Positions 26,637 through 35,225 of a DNA stretch of 64,000 bases are shown here, one piece after another. How positions within the stretch are numbered: position 1 is the stretch's first letter; every line of letters starts with the position of its first letter. The notes under the pieces are model-generated. The model made no database searches. It was not told the origin of the DNA and worked only from the letters and a program-made list of their open reading frames with translations. The stretch is from Phycobacter sedimenti (GTDB taxonomy: Bacteria; Pseudomonadota; Alphaproteobacteria; Rhodobacterales; Rhodobacteraceae), in the NCBI RefSeq assembly GCF_038148855.1, contig NZ_JBBVGR010000003.1, forward strand, positions 372,001 through 436,000. Reading direction: 5' to 3'. A program made the translations under genes and the position numbers.

Positions 26637-27938
26637 TTAACGCTTGATGTTGGTAGTTTCCTGCAGCATCTCATCGACGGTCTGGATCACCTTCGCGTTC
26701 GAAGAATACGCGCGCTGTGTCTGGATCATGTTGGTCAGCTCGCCAGCGACATCGGTGGCGGATTCCTCTCGTGTATAAGAGGCAACCTCACCTGTCGGAC
26801 CTTCGCCTGCATTCCAAAGGAAAAAGGCTCCGCTCTCGGAGGTTGGAATGTAGGTCTGGTAGTCCATCGACACCATGCCGTTCGGGTTGGCCATGTCCAC
26901 CAGCGGGATCTTGTAGAGAACACGGCTGGCGCCGGTGTCGTAGTTCGCGGTGACATAGCCAGAGGCGTCCACATCGACGCCGATCATGCTGCCGGCCGTC
27001 GAACCATCCTTGGTGATGGTTGCCGGTGCGAACTTGTCAGACACCTGAGTGAAACCATCGTTTTCGCCGATCAGACCAATGTTGATTTCAATCGGCCCAC
27101 CATCCACGGTCACAATGACGTTTCCGGTCGCAGGGTCATAGGCACCGCCTGTGGTTGTCGCCACCGAGGCCAGATTGCCGCCGTCCGTCCGGCTGTCGTC
27201 GAATACCATCGTGTATTCGCCCACAATGGCGCCACCGCTTGCCGTATCGGTGATGATCATGGTCCACTCATTGGATTTTCCAGTAGCGGGAACCGTTGGG
27301 ACAAACTCGAGCGTAAGTGTTTCAGAGGACCCGAGATTGTCGAAATACTCGATCGGCAATTCGATACTGTCGCCACTGGAACCCGCAGCCGTCTCGGTCG
27401 ATGGCAGGTTGGCACCGATCTGCATCTGGGTCGTCGGCTCACCAACCAGCTGGTTTCGGTTGAAGTAAACCGGCTCCAGGCCGTCGGTCGAGTCAATGGC
27501 ACCGCCAATGACGTTTCCGTTTGCATCCGTTTTCCAACCCAGAAGCACCAAGCCGGATTCGGTCGCAAGATATCCGTCTTCGTTGGTGCTGAATTCCCCA
27601 GCCGTGGTCAGGCGCATGGGCGGGTTACCGTTGTCCGAGGCAACGTCGGCGACTGTTGCAACAGGAAGGAAGCCGCTGCCGCGAACCGCAAGATCGGTTG
27701 GATTGTCGGTGGTGACCAGAGGACCACGTTCGTCGATCAGGCGCACGTTGGTGGTACGCACACCGCCCGCGCTGTAGCTCCCCTTTGAGGAGGACATCAC
27801 GACCGAATGAAAATCGGTCTGGACGCGCTTGTAGCCTGCGGTTGAGGAGTTCGCGATATTGTCGGAGATGGAGGCCAGACGGCTGGCATTCGCACCGAGC
27901 CCGGATACACCCGCATATAGCGACGAAGAAATGGTCAT
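26637..27938 (-). CDS. flgE: Flagellar hook protein FlgE
   Basis: FlgE polymerises into the hook. The 433-residue protein has the axial-family N-terminus (MTISSSLYAGVSGLGANASR, then ISDNIANSSTAGYKR), central hook domains, and the C-terminal EELTNMIQTQRAYSSNAKVIQT-type motif (here GELTNMIQTQRAYSSNAKV). The start at 27938 with an AAAGGCG ribosome-binding site is preferred over an upstream in-frame codon at 27974. A CtrA-like box is centred about 60 bp before the start, so it may begin a transcript of its own. Confidence 0.95.
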   Translation of the reverse strand: MTISSSLYAGVSGLGANASRLASISDNIANSSTAGYKRVQTDFHSVVMSSSKGSYSAGGVRTTNVRLIDERGPLVTTDNPTDLAVRGSGFLPVATVADVASDNGNPPMRLTTAGEFSTNEDGYLATESGLVLLGWKTDANGNVIGGAIDSTDGLEPVYFNRNQLVGEPTTQMQIGANLPSTETAAGSSGDSIELPIEYFDNLGSSETLTLEFVPTVPATGKSNEWTMIITDTASGGAIVGEYTMVFDDSRTDGGNLASVATTTGGAYDPATGNVIVTVDGGPIEINIGLIGENDGFTQVSDKFAPATITKDGSTAGSMIGVDVDASGYVTANYDTGASRVLYKIPLVDMANPNGMVSMDYQTYIPTSESGAFFLWNAGEGPTGEVASYTREESATDVAGELTNMIQTQRAYSSNAKVIQTVDEMLQETTNIKR

Positions 27939-27992
27939 AGCACGCCTTTCTGCTGCTTCAAAATCTTGATGCAATAGCTAGCGCACGAGCAC

Positions 27993-28008
27993 TTAACGGG
28001 CGGCTAAC
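27993..28008. promoter_or_regulatory. CtrA-like box upstream of flgE
   Basis: TTAA-N7-CTAAC matches the CtrA consensus TTAA-N7-TTAAC with one mismatch. It ends 55 bp before the flgE start. CtrA controls flagellar genes in Rhodobacterales, so a regulatory role is plausible. Confidence 0.5.
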
Positions 28009-28059
28009 AGATAAAATCCAATCTATCTGCAGCCGCCCGGGGTGGTGAATTGTCTTGGT

Positions 28060-28896
28060 TTACTTGCGCAAAAGGATGATTTCGACGCGATTGTTGCGAA
28101 CCCGCATTGGGTTTTCGACAGCCAGGTTCCGGTCCGCGTGACCTGTGACCCGGTGGATTCGGCTGGCCTTCACGCCCCCCGATTCGAGCAGCATGCGTGC
28201 GGCATCGGCGCGGGCATGGGACAGCTGCCATACCGGGTTCTTGGCTACAACCAGGGGCTGCGAGCGGGTGTGACCGCTGATCGCAATCCCATTGGCAACG
28301 GTGCCGCTGACACGGGCGACCATGCGCACCAGATCACGGAACAACGGGGTCGGCTCTGCGGTTCCTTCTTCGAACAGCGGCGCGTCTTCTGTTTCGAACA
28401 GCTCGATGATCAGTCCTTCGTCCGACACACGGGTCACGATGTGGCGGGTCAGATCGATTGCAACCATGCTTTCGCCGCCACGGCCCCGCAGTTCTTCCTC
28501 GATCACGCGGAAAACCTCTTCCTGGGCGGACTGCTCGTTCTCACTGACGACCCCGGTCTCCCCCTGAGCCTGCCGCGCATTCATCGGGTTTTGATCCGTC
28601 GCGCCTGTCCCGTTTTGCGGTTTGATGTCTTCGGTGAACATGCTGTCGCCACTGAAGGCACCATTGCCCCCACCCGAAACACGGCTCAGCGGAATGGACG
28701 GCGAGAAGTAATCCGCCAGACCCTTGCGCTGCTTTTCGGTCGTGGCATTCAAAAGCCACATGAGAAGGAAGAAGGCCATCATCGCGGTCACGAAGTCGGC
28801 ATAGGCCACCTTCCATGCACCACCGTGGTGACCATCGCCACCACCTGACTTTTTCCTCTTGATAATAATCGGAGCTACGTTGCCTTGTGCGCTCAT
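28060..28896 (-). CDS. motB: Flagellar motor protein MotB
   Basis: MotB anchors the stator to peptidoglycan and carries the proton-binding Asp. The 278-residue protein has the N-terminal helix with WKVAYADFVTAMMAFFLLMWLL, where the Asp of YADF is the proton site, and a C-terminal OmpA-like domain (about 160-275) with ISGHTRSQP and the RVRNNRVEIILL end. The start at 28896 (MSAQGNV) is preferred to an in-frame TTG at 28923. motA is not in the window. A perfect CtrA consensus box lies 48 bp upstream. Confidence 0.94.
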   Translation of the reverse strand: MSAQGNVAPIIIKRKKSGGGDGHHGGAWKVAYADFVTAMMAFFLLMWLLNATTEKQRKGLADYFSPSIPLSRVSGGGNGAFSGDSMFTEDIKPQNGTGATDQNPMNARQAQGETGVVSENEQSAQEEVFRVIEEELRGRGGESMVAIDLTRHIVTRVSDEGLIIELFETEDAPLFEEGTAEPTPLFRDLVRMVARVSGTVANGIAISGHTRSQPLVVAKNPVWQLSHARADAARMLLESGGVKASRIHRVTGHADRNLAVENPMRVRNNRVEIILLRK

Positions 28897-28943
28897 ATCA
28901 ACCACCACTTTGTTCACCCACAACCGGGGTATCAGGCGGTTCG

Positions 28944-28959
28944 TTAAGCAGGCCTTAAC
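28944..28959. promoter_or_regulatory. CtrA binding site upstream of motB
   Basis: The sequence TTAAGCAGGCCTTAAC is an exact match to the CtrA consensus TTAA-N7-TTAAC, and because of its symmetry the flanking G makes it match on both strands. It ends 48 bp before the motB start, a usual distance for a CtrA-activated promoter. Confidence 0.7.
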
Positions 28960-29090
28960 AGCTAAAATTGGCTGCTGTTAAGACCTCTAAACAAATGTTT
29001 CATAGTCATAAATGTGTTCTTAAGGGGTGAACCACGTCAACCTCAAGTCGCCCCTGCGGCAACACTGTGGCACGAATGTGGCAAGGGGTG

Positions 29091-29116
29091 GACCCCGCCA
29101 CGAAAATGGCGGGATC
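29091..29116 (-). terminator. Hairpin after the acyl-CoA ligase gene
   Basis: CCCGCCA (29094-29100) pairs with TGGCGGG (29107-29113) around a 6-base loop, and the stem extends two more pairs beyond a mismatch. It lies just past the stop at 29128 on the minus strand. No T-run follows, so it is a modest terminator candidate. Confidence 0.4.
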
Positions 29117-29127
29117 AAAAGGCGGGA

Positions 29128-30747
29128 TCAAGCGTTCAAAAGGATATCGCCGAACGATTCGCGCAGCTTGTTCTTGAGCACCTTTCCGGTTCCGCCCAGC
29201 GGCAGATCCTCTGTAAAGACTACCTTGTCCGGAATCTGCCAGCTGGCAACCTTGCCTTCGTAGTGCGCCAGAAGTTCTTCCTCGCTTAGGCTTTCATCGG
29301 ACCGCACTGCGATCACCACCGGGCGTTCGTCCCACTTGGGGTGACGCGCGGCAATAGCCGCAGCCTGGGCGATCTTGGGATGGGACATGGCGATGTCTTC
29401 CAGCTCCACCGTCGAAATCCACTCACCGCCGGATTTGATGATGTCCTTGGAACGGTCGCGGATGATCATGTAGCCATCCGCATCGATCGTGGCGACATCA
29501 CCGGTATCGAACCAGCCGTCGTCCGTCAGGGCGCTGGCGTCATGGCCAAAGTAGGTGTCGATGATCCAGTGACCGCGGATCTGCAGCTCACCTTGGGTTT
29601 TGCCATCTTCTGCCAGGCGGTTGCCTTCATCATCGACGATGCGCAGTTCAACGCCATAGGGTGGACGCCCCTGCCCTTCACGTAACTTGCCCTTTTCTTC
29701 GATGCTGAGGTCATCGTGCTTTTGCAGCAGGTTGTTGAGCGTGCCCAGCGGGCTGGTTTCGGTCATGCCCCAAGCGTGGATCAGCTCGACGTCATATTTG
29801 TCGCGGAAAGTGGGGATCATCACCGTCGGCAGGGCCGAGCCGCCCACAACAGTGCGCTTCAGGCTTTCGGCCTTGCTGCCGGTCTTGGCCAGCGCCTGCA
29901 GAAGCCCCATCCAGATCGTCGGCACGCCCAGCGCCAGGCTGACCCGCTCACCATCGATCAGCTTGACCAGGCTTTCCCCATCCAGGTTCGGCCCCGGCAG
30001 GACCAGCTTGGCCCCCACAGCCGCGGTTATATAGGGAACGCCCCAGGCATTTACGTGGAACATCGGGACCACCGCCATCACCGTATCACGGGCCGAAATC
30101 GCGAGACCGTCCGGCTGGTTGCCGCCCAGCGAGTGCAGAACAGTGGTGCGGTGGGTGTACTGAACCCCCTTAGGGTTGCCTGTGGTGCCGGAGGTATAAC
30201 ACAGGCTCGACGGCGTGTTCTCGTCCAGCTCGGGCCAAGTATTGTCATCCCCTTCCGCTGCCAGAAGCTCATCATAGAACAGGATACCCGGCACGGCCTC
30301 GGCGGCGGCCTCATCGCGCGGGCCCATGAGGATGACATGCTTGAGCGTGGTCAGATGCTCTTTCAGCTTGCCCACCGCAGGCACGAAGGTTGCATCGATG
30401 AACAGCACCTGATCTTCGGCGTGGTTGATGATGTAGATCAGCTGCTCCGGCTTCAGGCGCGGGTTGATCGTGTGGCAGATCATGCCCCCGCCCGCGACGC
30501 CAAAGTAGATCTCAAGATGGCGGCGGTTGTTCCAGGCGATGGTGCCGCAGCGCTCCCCTTCCTTTATGCCAAGGCGTTTCAGCGCGGCGGACAGTTTGCG
30601 GGCGTTCGCTTCTATTTCACCCCAGTTGGAATGCACCACCTCGCCCGAGGTTTCCACCGAGGTCACGGTGGTGTTGCCGTGGTAGCGGCCCGCGTGTTCG
30701 ATCAACGAGCTGATCGTCAGCGGTTTGTGCATCATCTTGCCAAGCAT
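29128..30747 (-). CDS. Acyl-CoA synthetase (AMP-forming), DmdB-like
   Basis: The 539-residue protein is an AMP-forming acyl-CoA ligase: P-loop-like motif YTSGTTGNPKG, the GWFDTGDV and DRSKDIIKSGGEWIS motifs, and the C-terminal catalytic Lys in GGTGKVLKN. Its N-terminus (MLGKMMHKPLTISSLIEHAG) and overall wording resemble the medium-chain and methylmercaptopropionate-CoA ligases (DmdB) of marine roseobacters. It would activate a carboxylic acid to its CoA ester. The ATG at 30747 with GGAGGAG upstream is preferred to the TTG at 30765. It lies 21 bases after a GMC oxidoreductase gene, probably one operon. Confidence 0.9.
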   Translation of the reverse strand: MLGKMMHKPLTISSLIEHAGRYHGNTTVTSVETSGEVVHSNWGEIEANARKLSAALKRLGIKEGERCGTIAWNNRRHLEIYFGVAGGGMICHTINPRLKPEQLIYIINHAEDQVLFIDATFVPAVGKLKEHLTTLKHVILMGPRDEAAAEAVPGILFYDELLAAEGDDNTWPELDENTPSSLCYTSGTTGNPKGVQYTHRTTVLHSLGGNQPDGLAISARDTVMAVVPMFHVNAWGVPYITAAVGAKLVLPGPNLDGESLVKLIDGERVSLALGVPTIWMGLLQALAKTGSKAESLKRTVVGGSALPTVMIPTFRDKYDVELIHAWGMTETSPLGTLNNLLQKHDDLSIEEKGKLREGQGRPPYGVELRIVDDEGNRLAEDGKTQGELQIRGHWIIDTYFGHDASALTDDGWFDTGDVATIDADGYMIIRDRSKDIIKSGGEWISTVELEDIAMSHPKIAQAAAIAARHPKWDERPVVIAVRSDESLSEEELLAHYEGKVASWQIPDKVVFTEDLPLGGTGKVLKNKLRESFGDILLNA

Positions 30748-30768
30748 TTCGCTTTGCTCCTCCAAATG

Positions 30769-32391
30769 TCATTCGGCGGCCAGGGCCGCCCGATTGCGGA
30801 TCATGTCCGCGGCTTTCTCTGCGATCATGATGGTTGGCGCGTTGGTGTTACCCCCGATCAGCCGCGGCATGACCGAGGCATCCACCACGCGCAAACCTTC
30901 CATGCCGCGCACTTTCAATTCCGGATCGACGACCGCCATTTCGTCCTGCCCCATCCTGCAGGTTCCCACCGGATGATAGATCGTATCCGACCGGGCACGG
31001 ATGTGCTGCTCCAACGCTGCGTCATCCGGCTCTCCTTCGATGAACAACTCCTTGTGGATGTAGCCCTGCAAGGGGGGCGTCTGCATGATCTGCCGCGTCT
31101 TGCGGATGCCCTTGATCATTACCGCCAGATCCTCTGGGTCCGACAGGAACTGCGGATCGATCCGGGGCGGCGCCATGGGATCGGCGGAGGTGAGTCCCAC
31201 CGAGCCACGAGATTTCGGGCGCAGCACACAGACATGGCAACTGAACCCATGCCCCATATGCAGCTTGCGGGCGTGATCGTCGACGATGGAGATCACGAAA
31301 TGCAGCTGCACATCAGCGCGGTCCAGTGACGGATCCGTCTTGAGGAACGCCGCGCCTTCGGCAAAGGGCGTGGCCAGCATGCCCTTGCCTGTCTTGCGCC
31401 AGTCATTGATGTGTTTCAGCAAGTTGACGCTGCCGGGCAGTGAGATCCCGAAATTGTCCCGATCCTTGCTCTTGTAGGCGAGGGTAAAGTCGAGGTGGTC
31501 CTGCAGGTTCTGCCCGACGCCCGGCAGTTCGTGCACCATTCCGATCCCATGTGGCGTGATATCCTCGGGCCGCCCCACACCAGACAGCTGCAAAAGCTGT
31601 GGCGAGTTGAAAGCACCGCCGCAGAGAACCACCTCCCGCCGGGCATTCACCGTCTGGTGCTGGCCGCCCTTGCGGTAGGCCACGCCGGTTGCGCGCTTGC
31701 CCTGGAAAAGCACCCTCGTGGCATGGGCGCCGGTGATCACCGTGAGGTTCGACCGTTGCATGACCGGATGCAGATAAGCGGCGGCGGCCGAGCAGCGCTC
31801 TCCGTTCTTCGACGCCTCGTGGAACTGGGTCACCTGGTAGAGGCCGATCCCCTCGTTGTCGCCGGCGTTGAAATCCTCCACCTCGCGGATCTGCAGCGCC
31901 TTGCCCGCCTCGACAAAGGCGCGGGTGATCGGGCGCGGAGATTTCTGATTGCTGACCTGCAAGGGGCCATCTCCCCCATGGGCACCATCCGCACCACGTT
32001 CATTGTTCTCGGCGCGCTGGAAGTAGGGCAACACGTCCTGCCAGCCCCAGCCAGGACAGCCGAGCGACGCCCATTCGTCGTAATCCCCCGCATGGCCGCG
32101 AATATAGAGCATCGCATTGATCGCGCTGGAGCCGCCCAGCGCCTTGCCGCGCGGCTGGTAGCCCTTGCGCCCATTCAGACCTGGCTGCGGTACGGTCTCA
32201 AACGCCCAGTTGTTGATCTTGGGGCGCCCCGGCAGCATGGCGACCACCGCTGCAGGCGCGCGCACAAGGATGCTGTCACCGCGCCCGCCAGCCTCCAGCA
32301 GGCAGACGCTGATATTCGGATCCTCGCTCAGCCTTGAGGCCAGCGTCGATCCCCCGGATCCCCCTCCGACAATCACATAATCAAATTGCAT
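30769..32391 (-). CDS. GMC family FAD-dependent alcohol dehydrogenase (choline dehydrogenase-like)
   Basis: This 540-residue flavoprotein begins with the FAD dinucleotide-binding motif VIVGGGSGGSTLASRL (7-22), has the GMC signature GGSSAINAMLYIRG, and ends with the catalytic region HPVGTCRMG and the NTNAPTIMIAEKAADMI segment carrying the second active-site residue. It oxidises an alcohol to an aldehyde and feeds electrons to an acceptor. Similarity is to BetA-type proteins, but roseobacters have many paralogues with other substrates and no betaine genes are next to it. The ATG at 32391 has GGAGGGG upstream. An alcohol to acid to CoA sequence with the downstream ligase is possible if an aldehyde dehydrogenase takes part. 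Confidence 0.9.
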   Translation of the reverse strand: MQFDYVIVGGGSGGSTLASRLSEDPNISVCLLEAGGRGDSILVRAPAAVVAMLPGRPKINNWAFETVPQPGLNGRKGYQPRGKALGGSSAINAMLYIRGHAGDYDEWASLGCPGWGWQDVLPYFQRAENNERGADGAHGGDGPLQVSNQKSPRPITRAFVEAGKALQIREVEDFNAGDNEGIGLYQVTQFHEASKNGERCSAAAAYLHPVMQRSNLTVITGAHATRVLFQGKRATGVAYRKGGQHQTVNARREVVLCGGAFNSPQLLQLSGVGRPEDITPHGIGMVHELPGVGQNLQDHLDFTLAYKSKDRDNFGISLPGSVNLLKHINDWRKTGKGMLATPFAEGAAFLKTDPSLDRADVQLHFVISIVDDHARKLHMGHGFSCHVCVLRPKSRGSVGLTSADPMAPPRIDPQFLSDPEDLAVMIKGIRKTRQIMQTPPLQGYIHKELFIEGEPDDAALEQHIRARSDTIYHPVGTCRMGQDEMAVVDPELKVRGMEGLRVVDASVMPRLIGGNTNAPTIMIAEKAADMIRNRAALAAE

Positions 32392-32496
32392 CGCGTCCCC
32401 TCCCAAGGTTGCATTTGATTCAAAGTGAACTCGGGAAGGGGCAGCCTGTCCATCTTTTCTCTACGTAACGCAGAAAGGCTGCAGCGCGAGACCGCT

Positions 32497-33399
32497 TCAG
32501 CCCTCTTCTTTTGCGCCGGTCACGGGCCTGGCCGAGGAGGCATACCTTTCCGAGGCCTCATAATAGTCGTCAAATCCGATGCGGCGGCGCAGCTCCATGA
32601 AATCCATCAGGTTGCTGCGCGGCTTGCCCGCCTTCATTTCCGCAAGCGTCTGCACCATCGCCTGCATAGCGGAGGCCATCAGCGACAGGGGGTAGGCGGC
32701 GATGCGGTAGCCGATCTCCTCCAACGCCTCGGGCGACAGGTCCGGAGTTTCGCCGCCCTCGACGATATTGGCCATGTTGGGCGCATCCGTCGCGGCGCAG
32801 ACCTCGCGCATTTCCGCCTCCGATCGGGGGGCTTCGACAAAGATAATGTCGGCGCCCAGCTCGCGGAACTTCTGTGCGCGTGTCAGCGCCTCGCCCAGCC
32901 CGTGATCGTGGCGGGCATCGGTGCGGGCCAGGATCAGGATGTCCTGCCCTTCGTTGCGCGCATCCACGGCGGCGCGGATCCGGTCATAGGCTTCCTCGCG
33001 GCCCACCACGGCCTTGCCCGGGGTATGGCCGCAGCGTTTGGGGGCCAGCTGATCCTCGATCATCACCGCAGCGCAGCCCGCATTCGCCATGCCTTGCACC
33101 GTGCGACGCACGTTCATCGCGTTGCCGTAACCGGTGTCTCCATCCGCGATCAGCGGGATTGAAATCGCACCGGCGATGTTGCGCGCCTGATCCAGCACCT
33201 CACCATAGCTCATCAGGCCCAGATCCGGCGCCCCGATCCGTGACGCCGAGGCCCCGAACCCGGTCATGAAGGTAAGGTCGAACCCAGCCTGCTCGATCAG
33301 CTTGGCCGAGAGCGCATCGTAGGCGCAGGGCATTGTGTGCAGGCGGGGCTGCGCCAGAAGGGCGCGCAGTTTGTCGGCAGGGGTCGTCATATCGCTCAC
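32497..33399 (-). CDS. PEP mutase/isocitrate lyase family carbon-carbon lyase
   Basis: The 300-residue TIM-barrel protein carries the superfamily metal-binding signature DGDTGYGN (86-93), ED (115-116) and the lyase catalytic loop KRCGH (121-125), where isocitrate lyase and methylisocitrate lyase have KKCGH. It is therefore probably a lyase or oxaloacetate decarboxylase instead of a phosphonomutase. It follows the TRAP transporter genes and overlaps dctM by 4 bases (GTGA), so its substrate may be derived from the imported compound. The GTG at 33399 is used; an ATG nine bases later is possible. Confidence 0.85.
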   Translation of the reverse strand: MSDMTTPADKLRALLAQPRLHTMPCAYDALSAKLIEQAGFDLTFMTGFGASASRIGAPDLGLMSYGEVLDQARNIAGAISIPLIADGDTGYGNAMNVRRTVQGMANAGCAAVMIEDQLAPKRCGHTPGKAVVGREEAYDRIRAAVDARNEGQDILILARTDARHDHGLGEALTRAQKFRELGADIIFVEAPRSEAEMREVCAATDAPNMANIVEGGETPDLSPEALEEIGYRIAAYPLSLMASAMQAMVQTLAEMKAGKPRSNLMDFMELRRRIGFDDYYEASERYASSARPVTGAKEEG

Positions 33400-34667
33400 A
33401 GTTTGAAGGGAATATAAAGGGCGAGGTCAGGCACGAGATAGAGAAGGGCTGCGCAGAGGAACATCAGCACAAGGAAAGGGATCGCTCCCCGTGCCACGTC
33501 CCCAAGGGTCGCCCGGGCAACCGCCTGGATCACGTAGAGGTTCAACCCCACGGGCGGGGTGATCAGGGCCGCCTCGACCATGATCACCATGAAAACGCCA
33601 AACCAGATCGGGTCAAACCCAAGGCCCATGGCCGCAGGCAGCAGCACCGGTGTCATGATCAGCACCATCGACAGCGCCTCGAGCACAAGCCCCATGACCA
33701 CGAGGATCGCAGCCACCAGCAGCACGAACATCACCGGACTGGAAACGGCCTCCGAGATAAAGGCGCTTATGTCCTGCGGGATGCGGTAAAGGGTGATTGC
33801 CTTGCCAAAGACCTTGGCGCCCGCAATGATCAGAAGGATCGCAACCGTTGTGGCCATACTGTCCATCGCCGCCTCCCAGAAGGCCTTCCAGGTCAGGGTC
33901 CGCAGGATGAAAGCGGTGATCACAACGGCAAAGGCAAATCCGATCGCGGCAGCTTCGGTCGGGGTGAAGGCACCGGAATAGATCCCCGCCACCACCACAG
34001 CCGCAAGCGCCATCGAAGGCAGTGCGCGTAAGGTAGCCGCGCGGCGCTCGGCTCCGGTGGCTTTTTCGCTGCGGCCCATACCCTTCATCGAGGCATAGAT
34101 CATCGAATAACCCGAAAACAGCACCAGAAGCGCCAGACCCGGGCCAACACCCGCAAGGAAAAGGGCGATCACCGATTCCTCAGTCACGAAGCCGTAGACG
34201 ATCATCGGGATCGAGGGCGGGATCAGGATGCCCAGCGTGCCACCCGCTGCCAGCAGCCCGTAGACAAAGCGCCGCTCATAGCCGCGGTTGATCATTTCCG
34301 GGATGGCGACGGTGCCAATGGTGGCCGCAGTCGCAACCGAAGAGCCGGAAATCGCGGCGAACAGCCCGCAGGAAATCACCGTCGCAACAGCCAGCCCGCC
34401 GGGCCAGTGACCGACCCAGGCCTGCACCGCTGCATAAAGATCGCGTCCAACGCCGCCCTTCAGCAGCACGTTCGACATCAACAGGAACAGCGGCACGGCC
34501 AAAAGTATGAACCCGTCCAGCGTGGACAGGATCGCCTGCGGCGCCATCAGCGGAGAAAACCCGCCAAAGATCAAAAGGGACAAGCCAAGCCCGCCAAGGG
34601 CAAAGGCCACCGGGACACCGATCAGCAGAAGGCCAAAAAGCGCAAGAAGAATGAGGAGAACAGTCAT
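33396..34667 (-). CDS. dctM: TRAP transporter large permease (DctM)
   Basis: DctM is the large membrane subunit that couples sodium entry to solute import in TRAP transporters. The 423-residue protein has about 12 hydrophobic helices and the family segments GISGSSVATAATIGTVAIPEM (shortened here: ISGSSVATAATIGT) and GILIPPSIPMIVYG. It overlaps dctQ by one base (TGATG) and the lyase gene by four, so the three are translationally coupled. The substrate is set by DctP and cannot be read; the neighbourhood suggests an organic or amino acid. Confidence 0.94.
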   Translation of the reverse strand: MTVLLILLALFGLLLIGVPVAFALGGLGLSLLIFGGFSPLMAPQAILSTLDGFILLAVPLFLLMSNVLLKGGVGRDLYAAVQAWVGHWPGGLAVATVISCGLFAAISGSSVATAATIGTVAIPEMINRGYERRFVYGLLAAGGTLGILIPPSIPMIVYGFVTEESVIALFLAGVGPGLALLVLFSGYSMIYASMKGMGRSEKATGAERRAATLRALPSMALAAVVVAGIYSGAFTPTEAAAIGFAFAVVITAFILRTLTWKAFWEAAMDSMATTVAILLIIAGAKVFGKAITLYRIPQDISAFISEAVSSPVMFVLLVAAILVVMGLVLEALSMVLIMTPVLLPAAMGLGFDPIWFGVFMVIMVEAALITPPVGLNLYVIQAVARATLGDVARGAIPFLVLMFLCAALLYLVPDLALYIPFKL

Positions 34668-35161
34668 CAGTCGTGCTCTCCTTCAGCCACTATCTGCCCC
34701 TGCAAGGCGCGAACCGTCTCGATCACCGCCTGAATCAGCAGAATGGCAAACCCGAAGGGCAGTGACAGTTCCACGTACCACATGGGCATATCCAGCATGG
34801 TACCGGTGGTGCGCCCTCGGACAAAACTGTCATGGAAAATCTCATAGCCGTAGAACAGAACAATGGCCGAGAAGACCGCGACTGCGGCCGTGGCAAAGAC
34901 ATCTGCCGCCAGCCGGGGCCCGCGCGGCAGGTTCGCGATCACCGCGGTGATGCGGATATGGCGCCGCTCCCGCAGGCACCAGGGCGCTGCGATCAGCGAT
35001 CCCCAGATCAGGCAAAACTGGCTCAGCTCCGCCGCCCAGATGGTGGGCCGCACAAAGAAATAACGGGCCATCACCTCATAGGTGAGCATGATCCCGGAAA
35101 GAACGAAGAGCGCAGCAGCCACAAGGGCCAGCGCGGTCACGAACCTGGCAAATACGTCCAT
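34667..35161 (-). CDS. dctQ: TRAP transporter small permease (DctQ)
   Basis: The 164-residue protein has four membrane helices and the DctQ-family pattern (TYEVMARYFFVRPTIWAAELSQF near the first loop, shortened here: EVMARYFF, then WAAELSQF). It connects the binding protein to DctM. It lies between dctP and dctM; a perfect 11-bp hairpin sits in the gap after dctP, an arrangement that elsewhere sets a higher level of the binding protein than of the membrane subunits. Confidence 0.92.
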   Translation of the reverse strand: MDVFARFVTALALVAAALFVLSGIMLTYEVMARYFFVRPTIWAAELSQFCLIWGSLIAAPWCLRERRHIRITAVIANLPRGPRLAADVFATAAVAVFSAIVLFYGYEIFHDSFVRGRTTGTMLDMPMWYVELSLPFGFAILLIQAVIETVRALQGQIVAEGEHD

Positions 35162-35183
35162 GGAATGTCCCGAAGAATTGAGG

Positions 35184-35213
35184 TGGACCGCCCTCTATCC
35201 GAAGGGCGGTCCA
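35184..35213 (-). terminator. Intercistronic hairpin between dctP and dctQ
   Basis: A perfect 11-bp inverted repeat (35184-35194 with 35203-35213, 8-base loop) lies in the 64-bp gap after dctP. With no T-run, it is more likely an mRNA stabiliser or partial attenuator that raises DctP relative to DctQM than a full terminator. Confidence 0.65.
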
Positions 35214-35225
35214 TGTTGGTCAGGT

